A DNA stretch of 7,810 bases from an uncultured Bacteroidales bacterium. Its GTDB lineage: Bacteria > Bacteroidota > Bacteroidia > Bacteroidales > UBA932. Location: assembly GCA_945874815.1 (NCBI GenBank), contig CAMCIE010000056.1, positions 1 to 7,810 on the forward strand, in the 5' to 3' direction. This document shows, piece by piece, positions 1 through 5,499 of this stretch. The notes below the pieces were generated by a model, which saw only the letters and a program-made list of their open reading frames with translations, was not told where the DNA came from and ran no database searches. Both the position numbers and the translations under genes were made by a program. Positions within the stretch are counted from its first letter, which is position 1. Each line of letters begins with the position of its first letter.

Positions 1-5
1 CCCAA

Positions 6-29
6 AAAATGGGGTACAAAATGGGGTAC
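6..29. repeat. Tandem direct repeat, 2 x 12 bp
   Basis: The unit AAAATGGGGTAC occurs twice in perfect tandem, at 6-17 and 18-29. Bases 1-5 do not continue the pattern, so only two copies are visible, although the window edge is close. A 12-base period is near one helical turn, so two protein monomers could bind on one face of the DNA. Its place beside a terminator and an orphan tRNA 3' end makes an integrase or accessory-protein site possible, but that is inference. Confidence 0.75.
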
Positions 30-37
30 GATTTGAA

Positions 38-70
38 AAAATGCCTCTCAGGGTATCTGAGAGGCATTTT
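38..70 (-). terminator. Strong intrinsic terminator hairpin
   Basis: A perfect 14-bp stem (38-51 paired with 57-70) closes a 5-base loop at 52-56. The core of the stem is GCCTCTCAG/CTGAGAGGC and its ends are A/T pairs. On the minus strand it is followed by a U tract (complement of the A run 36-41), directly downstream of the tRNA 3'-end fragment at 74-94, as expected for a tRNA gene terminator. On the plus strand the stem also ends in TTTT, so it may work both ways. Confidence 0.85.
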
Positions 71-73
71 CAG

Positions 74-94
74 TGGAGATGGGCGGACTCGAAC
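74..94 (-). pseudogene. Orphan 3' end of a tRNA (or tmRNA) gene
   Basis: Read on the minus strand, this stretch holds a T-loop (UUCGAGU, complement of 87-93), the 3' strand of a T-stem (CCGCC, 82-86), a 3' acceptor strand (CAUCUCC, 75-81) and a discriminator A (74). An intrinsic terminator follows. The 5' strand of the T-stem should be GGCGG, but the sequence at 94-98 gives AAAAUG-like bases with only the closing G matching. No 5' acceptor strand GGAGAUG is found in the next 100 bases. The gene is therefore only a 3' fragment. Tyrosine integrases often recombine in exactly this part of tRNA and tmRNA genes, which leaves such a fragment at one end of an integrated element. The parent RNA cannot be named. 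A chance resemblance is possible but unlikely given the terminator in register. Confidence 0.6.
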
Positions 95-200
95 ATTTTC
101 TCCGCAATAAACAGGATATACAATACATGTTCATATGATTATTTTTTGTATTTTTCTGGGCTTTGAAACCGAACAATAAAATTTTGAGAACCTGACAAAA

Positions 201-1442
201 ATGAAAATATCATTATACACCCTTACTTCTTCGCTTCATGACAAGAATGCCGTGGACGCGGTTTCCATTGATTTCATTGAATCTGTCGAGCGGGCGCTCG
301 GCTTCAAAATGGATTTTGCCGGTGACGATTTTTCGACATACGGGAAGAGCGACCTTGATCTGATTTTCGTGAGGACAGGCGGTTCCGAAGGACATTACAA
401 GAAAGTATATGACAAGCTGGACGGAGATGTCCTGTTGCTGACATCAGGAAAGAGCAATTCTTTGGCGGCATCGCTCGAGATTCTGTCATTCCTGAATCAG
501 GAGGGACGCAAAGGAGAGGTGCTTCACGGAGGTGTTGAATATATTGCCCGCAGAATAGAGATTCTTGCAAAAGTCTCGAAGGCTCGCAGACAGCTTTGCG
601 GACAGAAACTGGGAATAATAGGGGAGCCTTCTGACTGGCTTATTTCAAGCCGGGCCGACAAAGATGCCGTAAAGCGGAAACTCGGGCTTGAACTTGTGGA
701 TATACCTATTAATGAACTTATTGAAGAGGCTTCCAAAGATCAGGATATCAATGTCTCCAATAAACACCAAGAAATAATATCAGGGCTCAGGAAGGATGCA
801 CCCGAAATCATAAAGCAATATGTAGAGGGAGCCATAAAAATATATGGAGGTATGAAATCCATTGTGGACAAATACGAACTTTCCGGCTTGACTGTCAGAT
901 GTTTCGACCTGCTTTCCACCCTTGGCAACACGGGCTGCTTAGCATTGGCGCTTCTCAATGCCGAAGGGATTCCGGCCGGATGTGAAGGCGACATCCCTGC
1001 GCTTCTTTCGATGGCAATCGGCAATGCGCTCACGGGACAGTGCGGCTTCCAGTCAAATCCGTCTCAAATCGATCCGGTACTCGGCCAGATTCTCCTTGCA
1101 CACTGCACGGTTCCGTTAAATATGGTCTGCAAGTGGTCCTATAACACACATTTCGAGTCAGGCATAGGTGTTGCCGTCCACGGCGAACTTCCGGAGGGCG
1201 ATGCAACGGTATTCAAAGTGTCAGGAGACTTGTCGAGGGCATTCTGTGAAGAAGCATCTCTTATGGAAAACAGATATGGCGACAATCTGTGCCGAACCCA
1301 GATTCTCCTGCAATTTGCAAGTCCTTCCGTATGCTCCGGATATTTCCTCACAAATCCAATTGGGAACCATCATATTGTCTTCACCGGAAAACAGAAAGAG
1401 CTGTTTTCTGCATTCACGAAGTCGATGGCTGTAGCAAAATAA
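201..1442 (+). CDS. Fucose/arabinose isomerase-like protein (COG2407 type)
   Basis: This intact 413-residue protein resembles the L-fucose/L-arabinose isomerase fold group, which interconverts aldoses and ketoses using a divalent metal in the cytoplasm. The visible motifs are GEPSDWLI (141-148), typical of the fucose isomerase-like group, CEGDIPALLSM (261-271) with a candidate metal-binding or catalytic Glu262, AHCTVP (300-305) and NPIGNHHIV (385-393). It is much shorter than true FucI (about 590 residues). It matches the shorter isomerase-like proteins, whose substrates are mostly unknown. There is no signal peptide or membrane segment. The ATG at 201 has no Shine-Dalgarno motif, which is usual in Bacteroidota, and an A-rich run precedes it. 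No sugar kinase, aldolase or transporter lies beside it, so context gives no substrate. Two small, apparently broken genes follow closely. The family call is fairly firm, but the enzymatic activity is not proven. Confidence 0.8.
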   Translation: MKISLYTLTSSLHDKNAVDAVSIDFIESVERALGFKMDFAGDDFSTYGKSDLDLIFVRTGGSEGHYKKVYDKLDGDVLLLTSGKSNSLAASLEILSFLNQEGRKGEVLHGGVEYIARRIEILAKVSKARRQLCGQKLGIIGEPSDWLISSRADKDAVKRKLGLELVDIPINELIEEASKDQDINVSNKHQEIISGLRKDAPEIIKQYVEGAIKIYGGMKSIVDKYELSGLTVRCFDLLSTLGNTGCLALALLNAEGIPAGCEGDIPALLSMAIGNALTGQCGFQSNPSQIDPVLGQILLAHCTVPLNMVCKWSYNTHFESGIGVAVHGELPEGDATVFKVSGDLSRAFCEEASLMENRYGDNLCRTQILLQFASPSVCSGYFLTNPIGNHHIVFTGKQKELFSAFTKSMAVAK

Positions 1443-1453
1443 GAGTATTAGGA

Positions 1454-1543
1454 ATGTATCCGAAATTCATAATTGTAACAAGTCCGGGAGAGACAGAAGG
1501 CTTTCTCCGGATGGGAATGGCAATAAACCACAAAGACCTGTGA
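1454..1543 (+). pseudogene. 29-codon ORF, possible 5' remnant of a small gene
   Basis: An ATG 11 bases after the isomerase-like stop opens a 29-codon frame. Its product starts MYPKFIIVTSPGETEGFLRM and ends INHKDL before TGA. The composition and motif (SPGE-x-EGFLRMG, then HKDL) look like real protein. They recall the start of a small uncharacterised Bacteroides protein family that I remember only loosely, in which members run on well past this point. The stop comes abruptly after HKDL, and the truncated ProX-like gene begins at once. I read it as a 5' fragment left by a deletion. It could instead be a true micropeptide or chance coding. Confidence 0.35.
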
Positions 1544-1551
1544 ATAATCAA

Positions 1552-1852
1552 ATGAATATGGAGATAACAGCAGAACAAAGGCAAGCAGCAAGGAAAAGGG
1601 TGTTGTCTTTCCTGGAGAGCAACGGAATAGATTATGAGTTGTATGAGCATCCCGCCCTTTCATCAATAGAGGAATGTCTTGAATATTGGGGAAAGATTCC
1701 AGATTCGACACATTGCAAAAAGTTGTTTTTCCGCCTTCGGCCTTATCAGCGATATGAATCTTGTTTCACCGGCAGAGGGAAAAGCAGAAACTTCCGGGGA
1801 TGTGACTGATTTCCCCAACCTTTCGGATAGTTTTTACGTTATAACAATGTAA
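1552..1852 (+). pseudogene. Broken YbaK/ProX-type aminoacyl-tRNA deacylase gene
   Basis: The first part encodes the N-terminus of a YbaK/ProX editing-domain protein, which hydrolyses mischarged tRNA (for ProX, Ala-tRNA(Pro)). Recognisable pieces are the start helix, ELYEHPALSSIEECLEYW, and DSTHCKKLFFR (ending at 1734). Family members run to about 165-180 residues and continue with a segment like NHKGxxHYLV. Here the frame instead changes to unrelated sequence and stops at 1807-1809. In the +1 frame, bases 1730-1753 encode SAFGLISD, which resembles the conserved S-x-FGLI-x-D motif that normally lies some 60 residues later. That frame stays open to a stop at 1850-1852. The simplest reading is an out-of-frame internal deletion near 1725-1735, with further loss at the C-terminus. 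The start could be the ATG at 1552 or 1558; an in-frame GTG at 1540 is less likely. The N-terminal identity is good. The match after the shift is short and tentative. Confidence 0.6.
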
Positions 1853-1877
1853 CCGCCCTGGGGAAAGGGCATTGTTA
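1842..1877. repeat. Imperfect inverted repeat / two-part hairpin
   Basis: The outer arms TAACAATG (1842-1849) and CATTGTTA (1870-1877) are perfect complements. An inner stem GCCCT (1855-1859) pairs with AGGGC (1866-1870) around a GGGGAA loop, leaving a bulge of about five bases on the 5' side. No T run follows on either strand, so it is not a classic terminator. It spans the end of the decayed ProX-like reading frame. From here to 1950 I see no gene, only a short GTTCG/CGAAC hairpin at 1939-1953. Confidence 0.5.
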
Positions 1878-1954
1878 AACATAAAACTATTTATATGACT
1901 ATGGTTTACAAAATTATTGCGGAGTTTTTTAGAATACGTTCGTGCTGGACGAAC

Positions 1955-1993
1955 AAAAAAGACAGAGGTTGAGATTTCAGCCTCTGTCTTTTT
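1955..1993. terminator. Bidirectional intrinsic terminator after tRNA-Leu
   Basis: GACAGAGG (1961-1968) pairs with CCTCTGTC (1981-1988). The stem extends inward by about four more pairs, one of them a G-T wobble, around a GATT loop (1973-1976). Six A's precede the stem (1955-1960) and five T's follow it (1989-1993), so each strand reads hairpin plus U tract. It ends minus-strand transcription from the tRNA genes and can also stop plus-strand transcription coming from the isomerase-like gene side. Confidence 0.85.
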
Positions 1994-1994
1994 G

Positions 1995-2076
1995 TGCGGG
2001 CGAAGGGAATCGAACCCATACGCCTTGCGGCACCAGATCCTAAGTCTGGCTTGTCTACCAATTTCAACACGCCCGC
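1995..2076 (-). tRNA. tRNA-Leu (anticodon UAG)
   Basis: The 82-nt cloverleaf has a perfect 7-bp acceptor stem (GCGGGCG/CGCCCGC, 2070-2076 with 1996-2002) and discriminator A at 1995. It has a D-arm UUG/CAA and an anticodon stem CCAGA/UCUGG closing the loop CUUAGGA, which gives anticodon UAG. The long variable arm (UGCCGCAAGGCGU) is typical of class II tRNAs. CCA is not encoded; the gene continues ACAAA. The T-stem AUGGG/CCCUU carries a U-U mismatch at about position 50:64, which is slightly odd. It lies downstream of tRNA-fMet on the same strand, 51 bases away, with a terminator hairpin between them and another right after it. Confidence 0.93.
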
Positions 2077-2095
2077 AACACAATAAACTTTCATT

Positions 2096-2123
2096 AAAAA
2101 AGCGCAACCTTGCGGGCTACGCT
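2096..2123 (-). terminator. Intrinsic terminator between tRNA-fMet and tRNA-Leu
   Basis: On the minus strand AGCGUAGCC (2115-2123) pairs with GGUUGCGCU (2101-2109), giving nine pairs of which two are G-U wobbles, around the loop CGCAA (2110-2114). The complement of the A run at 2096-2101 supplies the U tract. It lies four bases after the CCA end of tRNA-fMet. It should end most transcripts from the tRNA-fMet promoter, so tRNA-Leu would depend on read-through or on an unseen promoter. Confidence 0.8.
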
Positions 2124-2127
2124 TTCC

Positions 2128-2203
2128 TGGTAGCGGGGGGAGGACTCGAACCTCCGGCCTCCGGGTTATGAGCCCGACGAGCTACCAACTGCTCTACCCC
2201 GCG
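2128..2203 (-). tRNA. Initiator tRNA-fMet (anticodon CAU)
   Basis: The 76-nt gene includes an encoded CCA (2128-2130). It is an initiator and not an elongator: the anticodon stem ends in three consecutive G-C pairs (GGG/CCC) around CUCAUAA, and position 1 does not pair with position 72. The sequence is close to Escherichia coli tRNA-fMet through the acceptor, D and anticodon arms. The unpaired end is C1-U72 here, where E. coli has C1-A72. The T-arm is GGAGG-UUCGAGU-CCUCC. Its own Bacteroidota-type promoter sits just upstream and an intrinsic terminator just downstream. Confidence 0.95.
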
Positions 2204-2214
2204 ATATTGGACTG

Positions 2215-2245
2215 CAAATATAAGGACATTTTTTCAAATACCAAA
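2215..2245 (-). promoter_or_regulatory. Bacteroidota housekeeping promoter for tRNA-fMet
   Basis: On the minus strand, TATATTTG (complement of 2215-2222) matches the Bacteroides -7 consensus TAnnTTTG exactly. TTTG (complement of 2242-2245) matches the -33 element. The two are 19 bases apart, the usual spacing. Transcription would begin near 2208, about five bases before the mature tRNA 5' end. It supports assignment of the organism to the Bacteroidota. Confidence 0.85.
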
Positions 2246-2324
2246 AAAAAGTGCTATATTTAGTCAAGAAATCTCAACATTTTGATCAGTTTTATGAATT
2301 TAATGATCAAAAAGTGCTATATTT
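2246..2324. repeat. 16-bp direct repeat pair upstream of the tRNA promoter
   Basis: AAAAAGTGCTATATTT occurs exactly at 2246-2261 and at 2309-2324, 63 bases apart. The first copy abuts the -33 element of the tRNA-fMet promoter. The second lies 21 bases past the end of leuB. An inverted repeat occupies the space between. The copies may be duplicated promoter-upstream sequence or binding sites for a regulator. I do not recognise the motif. Confidence 0.7.
2280..2312. repeat. AT-rich inverted repeat downstream of leuB
   Basis: TTTTGATCA (2280-2288) and TGATCAAAA (2304-2312) are perfect 9-base complements around a 15-base AT-rich spacer. It is the only hairpin-like element between the leuB stop and the tRNA-fMet promoter. 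It is GC-poor and has no clean U tract, so it would be a weak intrinsic terminator. As a two-fold symmetric site it could equally be an operator. Confidence 0.55.
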
Positions 2325-2345
2325 CAGTTTGCAGCCCTAAAACTC

Positions 2346-3404
2346 TTAAATCTGCGCAGCAATCCAGTCTCCCACTTCGGAAGTGCTGTATGCCTTGCCG
2401 CCATCTGCAAGATCCTCGGTGACGATACCCGCATCGATGCTTGCCTGGACAGCCGCACGGATTGCGCGTCCCTCCTCCATCATTCCGAAAGCATATTCGA
2501 ACATCATGGCAGCAGAAAGTATGGTCGCAACCGGATTGGCGATATTCTTTCCTGCAGCCTGAGGATATGAACCATGGATAGGCTCGAACACCGAGGTATG
2601 CTCGCCAACTGAAGCCGAAGCCAGCAGACCCATAGAACCGGAAACACAACTTGCCTCATCGGTCAGGATATCCCCGAAAGTATTCTCTGTCACAAGCACA
2701 TCGAAGAACTTCGGTCCGGTGATAAGCTTCATTGCGGCATTGTCCACATACATATAATCAGTCTCTACATCAGGATATTGCAGAGCCATCTCCTGGGCCA
2801 CCTGCCTCCACAGACGCGAAGACTCCAGCACATTTGCCTTGTCAACGACGGTCAGATGTTTTCTTCTCAGACGAGCATATTCAAAGGAAAGCTTCAGGAT
2901 ACGCTCAACTTCATAACGATGGTAAATATTTGTGTCATAGGCAGTATCGCCATTGTCAAGACGACCTTTCTCTCCGAAATACATACCACCGGTGAGTTCC
3001 CTGACACAAAGGAAGTCGGCTCCGTCAACCAGTTCCTTCTTCAAAGGACTCTTGTGCACGAGAGAGCTGAAAGTCTCCACAGGACGCAAGTTCGCATACA
3101 AGCCAAGCTGCTTGCGCATGGCCAGAAGGCCCTGCTCAGGACGCACCTTTGCTGTAGGATCATTGTCATATTTAGGATCACCCACTGCACCGAAGAGCAC
3201 AGCCTGGCTCTCCATACAAGTTTTGAAAGTCTCCTCAGGGAAAGGATTGCCACAGTGGTCTATTGCACATGCACCGACAAATCCGAATGCAAATTCAGCC
3301 TCATGACCGAATTTGCGGCACACCGCATCCACAACCTTCACAGCCTGTTCAACAACCTCCGGTCCGATTCCGTCGCCCGGAAGCTTAGCAATTTTGAGTT
3401 TCAT
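2346..3404 (-). CDS. leuB: 3-isopropylmalate dehydrogenase
   Basis: LeuB oxidises and decarboxylates 3-isopropylmalate to 2-oxoisocaproate with NAD+, the third step of leucine synthesis in the cytoplasm. The 352-residue protein has the expected length. It shows GDGIGPE (10-16) near the N-terminus, the substrate-binding [11 protein letters not shown] segment (135-145), the catalytic lysine in VDKANVL (Lys189), the DNAAM segment (Asp221) and metal-binding Asp245 and Asp249 in FGDILTDE. Near the end it has [19 protein letters not shown], the cofactor-site loop. The start is set at the ATG at 3404, since [16 protein letters not shown] begins as family members do. An in-frame ATG at 3473 would add 23 atypical residues. 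The first 20 bases overlap the end of leuD, which suggests translational coupling. It is the last gene of the operon. Isocitrate dehydrogenase and tartrate dehydrogenase are relatives, but the context settles LeuB. Confidence 0.96.
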   Translation of the reverse strand: MKLKIAKLPGDGIGPEVVEQAVKVVDAVCRKFGHEAEFAFGFVGACAIDHCGNPFPEETFKTCMESQAVLFGAVGDPKYDNDPTAKVRPEQGLLAMRKQLGLYANLRPVETFSSLVHKSPLKKELVDGADFLCVRELTGGMYFGEKGRLDNGDTAYDTNIYHRYEVERILKLSFEYARLRRKHLTVVDKANVLESSRLWRQVAQEMALQYPDVETDYMYVDNAAMKLITGPKFFDVLVTENTFGDILTDEASCVSGSMGLLASASVGEHTSVFEPIHGSYPQAAGKNIANPVATILSAAMMFEYAFGMMEEGRAIRAAVQASIDAGIVTEDLADGGKAYSTSEVGDWIAAQI

Positions 3405-4017
3405 ATCTGTTGTTTTCAAAAGCCTCAATCTTGTCCTTCTGCTCAAGCAGATAGTCGATGTCGTCAACAGCATTCATGAGGCAATATTTCTTATACGAAT
3501 TGATTTCGAAACTCTCCTGAGTGCCAGTTGCAAGATTGGTGATGGTCTGGGCAGGCACATCCACCCTGACCCTGGCCTGAGAGTCCGCAGCGATGGAATC
3601 GAAGAGTTCTGAAAGGAATTCTTCAGAAACCACCACCGGAAGCACGAAGTTGTTCAGTTCGTTATTCTTGTGAATATCAGCAAAGAAGCTGGATACGACA
3701 ACCCTGAAGCCATAGCCGGCTATAGCCCAGGCAGCATGCTCCCTGCTGGAGCCGCAGCCGAAGTTCTTGCCGGCAACCAGGACCTGGTGCACCCCCTCAC
3801 AAGGAGCTGCAGAGAAATCAGGCTGGTTGAAAACAAAGTCCGCCTTCGGTCTGTCCTGAGAGTCGTAACGCCAGTCCCTGAACAGATTCTCGCCGAAGAA
3901 ACTCTCGTCCCGGGTTGTGGCTTTCAGGACACGCGCGGGGATAATCTGGTCTGTATCAATATTTTCCAAAGGAAGAGGCACACATGTGCTCTCTATTATA
4001 TCGAATTTCTGTTTCAT
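3385..4017 (-). CDS. leuD: 3-isopropylmalate dehydratase small subunit
   Basis: LeuD pairs with LeuC to form isopropylmalate isomerase, which converts 2-isopropylmalate to 3-isopropylmalate through a dehydrated intermediate. The 210-residue protein is the aconitase 'swivel' domain. [11 protein letters not shown] (19-29) and [13 protein letters not shown] (83-95) are the diagnostic motifs, the latter holding the substrate-binding Ser-Ser-Arg. The length is close to the usual 200 or so. The ATG at 4017 gives a normal N-terminus and lies 33 bases after leuC. The stop lies inside leuB, 20 bases past the leuB start. In the Bacteroides leucine operons I know, a second LeuA-like gene sits between leuD and leuB. 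It is absent here. Confidence 0.96.
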   Translation of the reverse strand: MKQKFDIIESTCVPLPLENIDTDQIIPARVLKATTRDESFFGENLFRDWRYDSQDRPKADFVFNQPDFSAAPCEGVHQVLVAGKNFGCGSSREHAAWAIAGYGFRVVVSSFFADIHKNNELNNFVLPVVVSEEFLSELFDSIAADSQARVRVDVPAQTITNLATGTQESFEINSYKKYCLMNAVDDIDYLLEQKDKIEAFENNRYETQNC

Positions 4018-4050
4018 ACTGTCGGAATTTTAAGCCTTAACTCAAGATAC

Positions 4051-5448
4051 TCAGTCCATAAGAGACCGTGGATCTGTAATGACGCCAGTGACAGCGGCAG
4101 CCGCAGCAGTGAGCGGGCTTGCAAGAAGCGTTCTTGCCCCCGGGCCCTGACGGCCTTCAAAATTGCGGTTGCTGGTCGAAACGCTGTATTTCCCGGCAGG
4201 TATCTTATCATCATTCATGGCAAGGCAGGCCGAGCATCCCGGCTGACGGATTTCAAAGCCGGCAGCTTCGAGAATCTTGTCGAGTCCCTCTTCCCTTATC
4301 TGTCTTGAAACCTCCCATGAACCGGGAACCAGCCATGCAGTTACCCCCTCGGCCTTATGACGGCCGGCAGCAATAGTTGCGAAAGCCCTGAAATCCTCGA
4401 TACGGCCATTGGTGCAGGCACCAAGGAAAACATAGTCAATCTTCTTGCCCAGCAAACTGCTTCCGGCATCGAAACCCATGTAATCCAAGGATTTGGCAAA
4501 AGAAGCCGCAGCCTCGCCGCTGAAAGAATCAGCCGAAGGAATGTTCTCATCGATTGCGATTCCCATTCCAGGATTGGTACCATAGGTAATCATCGGACAG
4601 ATGTCCGAAGCATCAAAGACGATTTCCTTGTCAAAGACTGCATCGTCACCGCTGCGGAGAGTCTTCCAATACTCTACAGCTCTGTCCCAATCCTCCCCTT
4701 TCGGAGCATATTCCCTGCCCTTGAGGTAGTCAAAGGTAGTCTGGTCAGGAGCTATGAAACCTCCGCGGGCACCCATTTCAATTGAAAGGTTGCACAAAGT
4801 AAGACGTCCCTCCATGGACAGACTGCGCACGGCACTTCCGGCATATTCCACAAAATATCCTGTAGCTCCCGAAGTGGTGATGTTCTTCATTATATACAAA
4901 GCCACATCCTTTGCAGTCACGCCCTTGCCGAGCTGACCTTCCACACTGATTCTCATGGACTTGGGTTTCTGCTGAAGGATGCACTGCGAAGCCATTACCA
5001 TCTCCACCTCGCTGGTACCGATACCGAAGGCCACTGCACCCATGGCTCCATGGGTGGAGGTATGTGAATCCCCGCAGACAATGGTCATTCCCGGAAGGGA
5101 CAGTCCCCTCTCCGGTCCCACGACGTGGATGATGCCGTTGCGGGAGTCCATCATTCCGAAATGCATCAGTCCGAACTCTTCGGCATTCGCCTTCAGAGTC
5201 TCGACCTGACGGCGGGAAACCGGATCTTCGATTTCTTTGTCCTGGTCGTGGGTAGGGGTATTGTGGTCCGGCATGCAGAAAATGCGTTCCGGACGCAAAG
5301 GGCTGATGCCCCTGCTGCGAAGACCGTCAAATGCCTGAGGGCTGGTCACTTCGTGGCAGTAGAGTCTGTCTATATAGAGCTGGACAGGACCGTCAGTGAT
5401 TGTATTCACGACATGCGAGTCCCAGATTTTATCAAATAATGTATTCAT
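4051..5448 (-). CDS. leuC: 3-isopropylmalate dehydratase large subunit
   Basis: LeuC is the iron-sulfur, catalytic subunit of isopropylmalate isomerase and works with LeuD. Its 465 residues are the typical length. Motifs in order are [10 protein letters not shown] (59-68), [20 protein letters not shown] (125-144), [13 protein letters not shown] (341-353), [10 protein letters not shown] (403-412) and [12 protein letters not shown] (424-435). The three Cys ligands of the [4Fe-4S] cluster are Cys345, Cys405 and Cys408. All expected aconitase-family residues that I can check are present. It starts 51 bases after leuA and ends 33 bases before leuD, so it is surely cotranscribed. Homoaconitase-type relatives look similar, but the leu context makes LeuC the clear choice. 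Confidence 0.97.
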   Translation of the reverse strand: MNTLFDKIWDSHVVNTITDGPVQLYIDRLYCHEVTSPQAFDGLRSRGISPLRPERIFCMPDHNTPTHDQDKEIEDPVSRRQVETLKANAEEFGLMHFGMMDSRNGIIHVVGPERGLSLPGMTIVCGDSHTSTHGAMGAVAFGIGTSEVEMVMASQCILQQKPKSMRISVEGQLGKGVTAKDVALYIMKNITTSGATGYFVEYAGSAVRSLSMEGRLTLCNLSIEMGARGGFIAPDQTTFDYLKGREYAPKGEDWDRAVEYWKTLRSGDDAVFDKEIVFDASDICPMITYGTNPGMGIAIDENIPSADSFSGEAAASFAKSLDYMGFDAGSSLLGKKIDYVFLGACTNGRIEDFRAFATIAAGRHKAEGVTAWLVPGSWEVSRQIREEGLDKILEAAGFEIRQPGCSACLAMNDDKIPAGKYSVSTSNRNFEGRQGPGARTLLASPLTAAAAAVTGVITDPRSLMD

Positions 5449-5499
5449 TGTCTATTGTTAAGTTCGTTTCAACCAAAGTCATCTCCAGTTCAGGAATTG

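Noticed and set aside
74..170. A complete tRNA gene on the minus strand
   Set aside because: Only the 3' T-loop, T-stem strand and acceptor strand exist. No matching 5' acceptor, D-arm or anticodon arm is found in the AT-rich sequence upstream.
150..200. Promoter for the isomerase-like gene
   Set aside because: TTTG at 183-186 lacks the TA of the TAnnTTTG box and the nearest TTTG upstream is only 13 bases from the box position, too close for a Bacteroidota promoter.
1540..1551. GTG at 1540 as the start of the ProX-like gene
   Set aside because: ATG codons at 1552 and 1558 fit the family N-terminus better, and the four extra residues add nothing recognisable.
3405..3473. Longer leuB start at 3473
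   Set aside because: The 23 extra residues are basic and unlike the family, and would lie entirely within leu[17 protein letters not shown] is the normal LeuB beginning.
2778..3479. Long plus-strand open frame opposite leuB and leuD
   Set aside because: It lies wholly antisense to well-recognised leucine genes and its product shows no domain-like pattern, so it is a mirror of their codon structure.
5449..5499. Attenuator or small gene between leuA and leuC
   Set aside because: The 51 bases show no stable hairpin, U tract or coding pattern; the gap looks like plain operon spacer.
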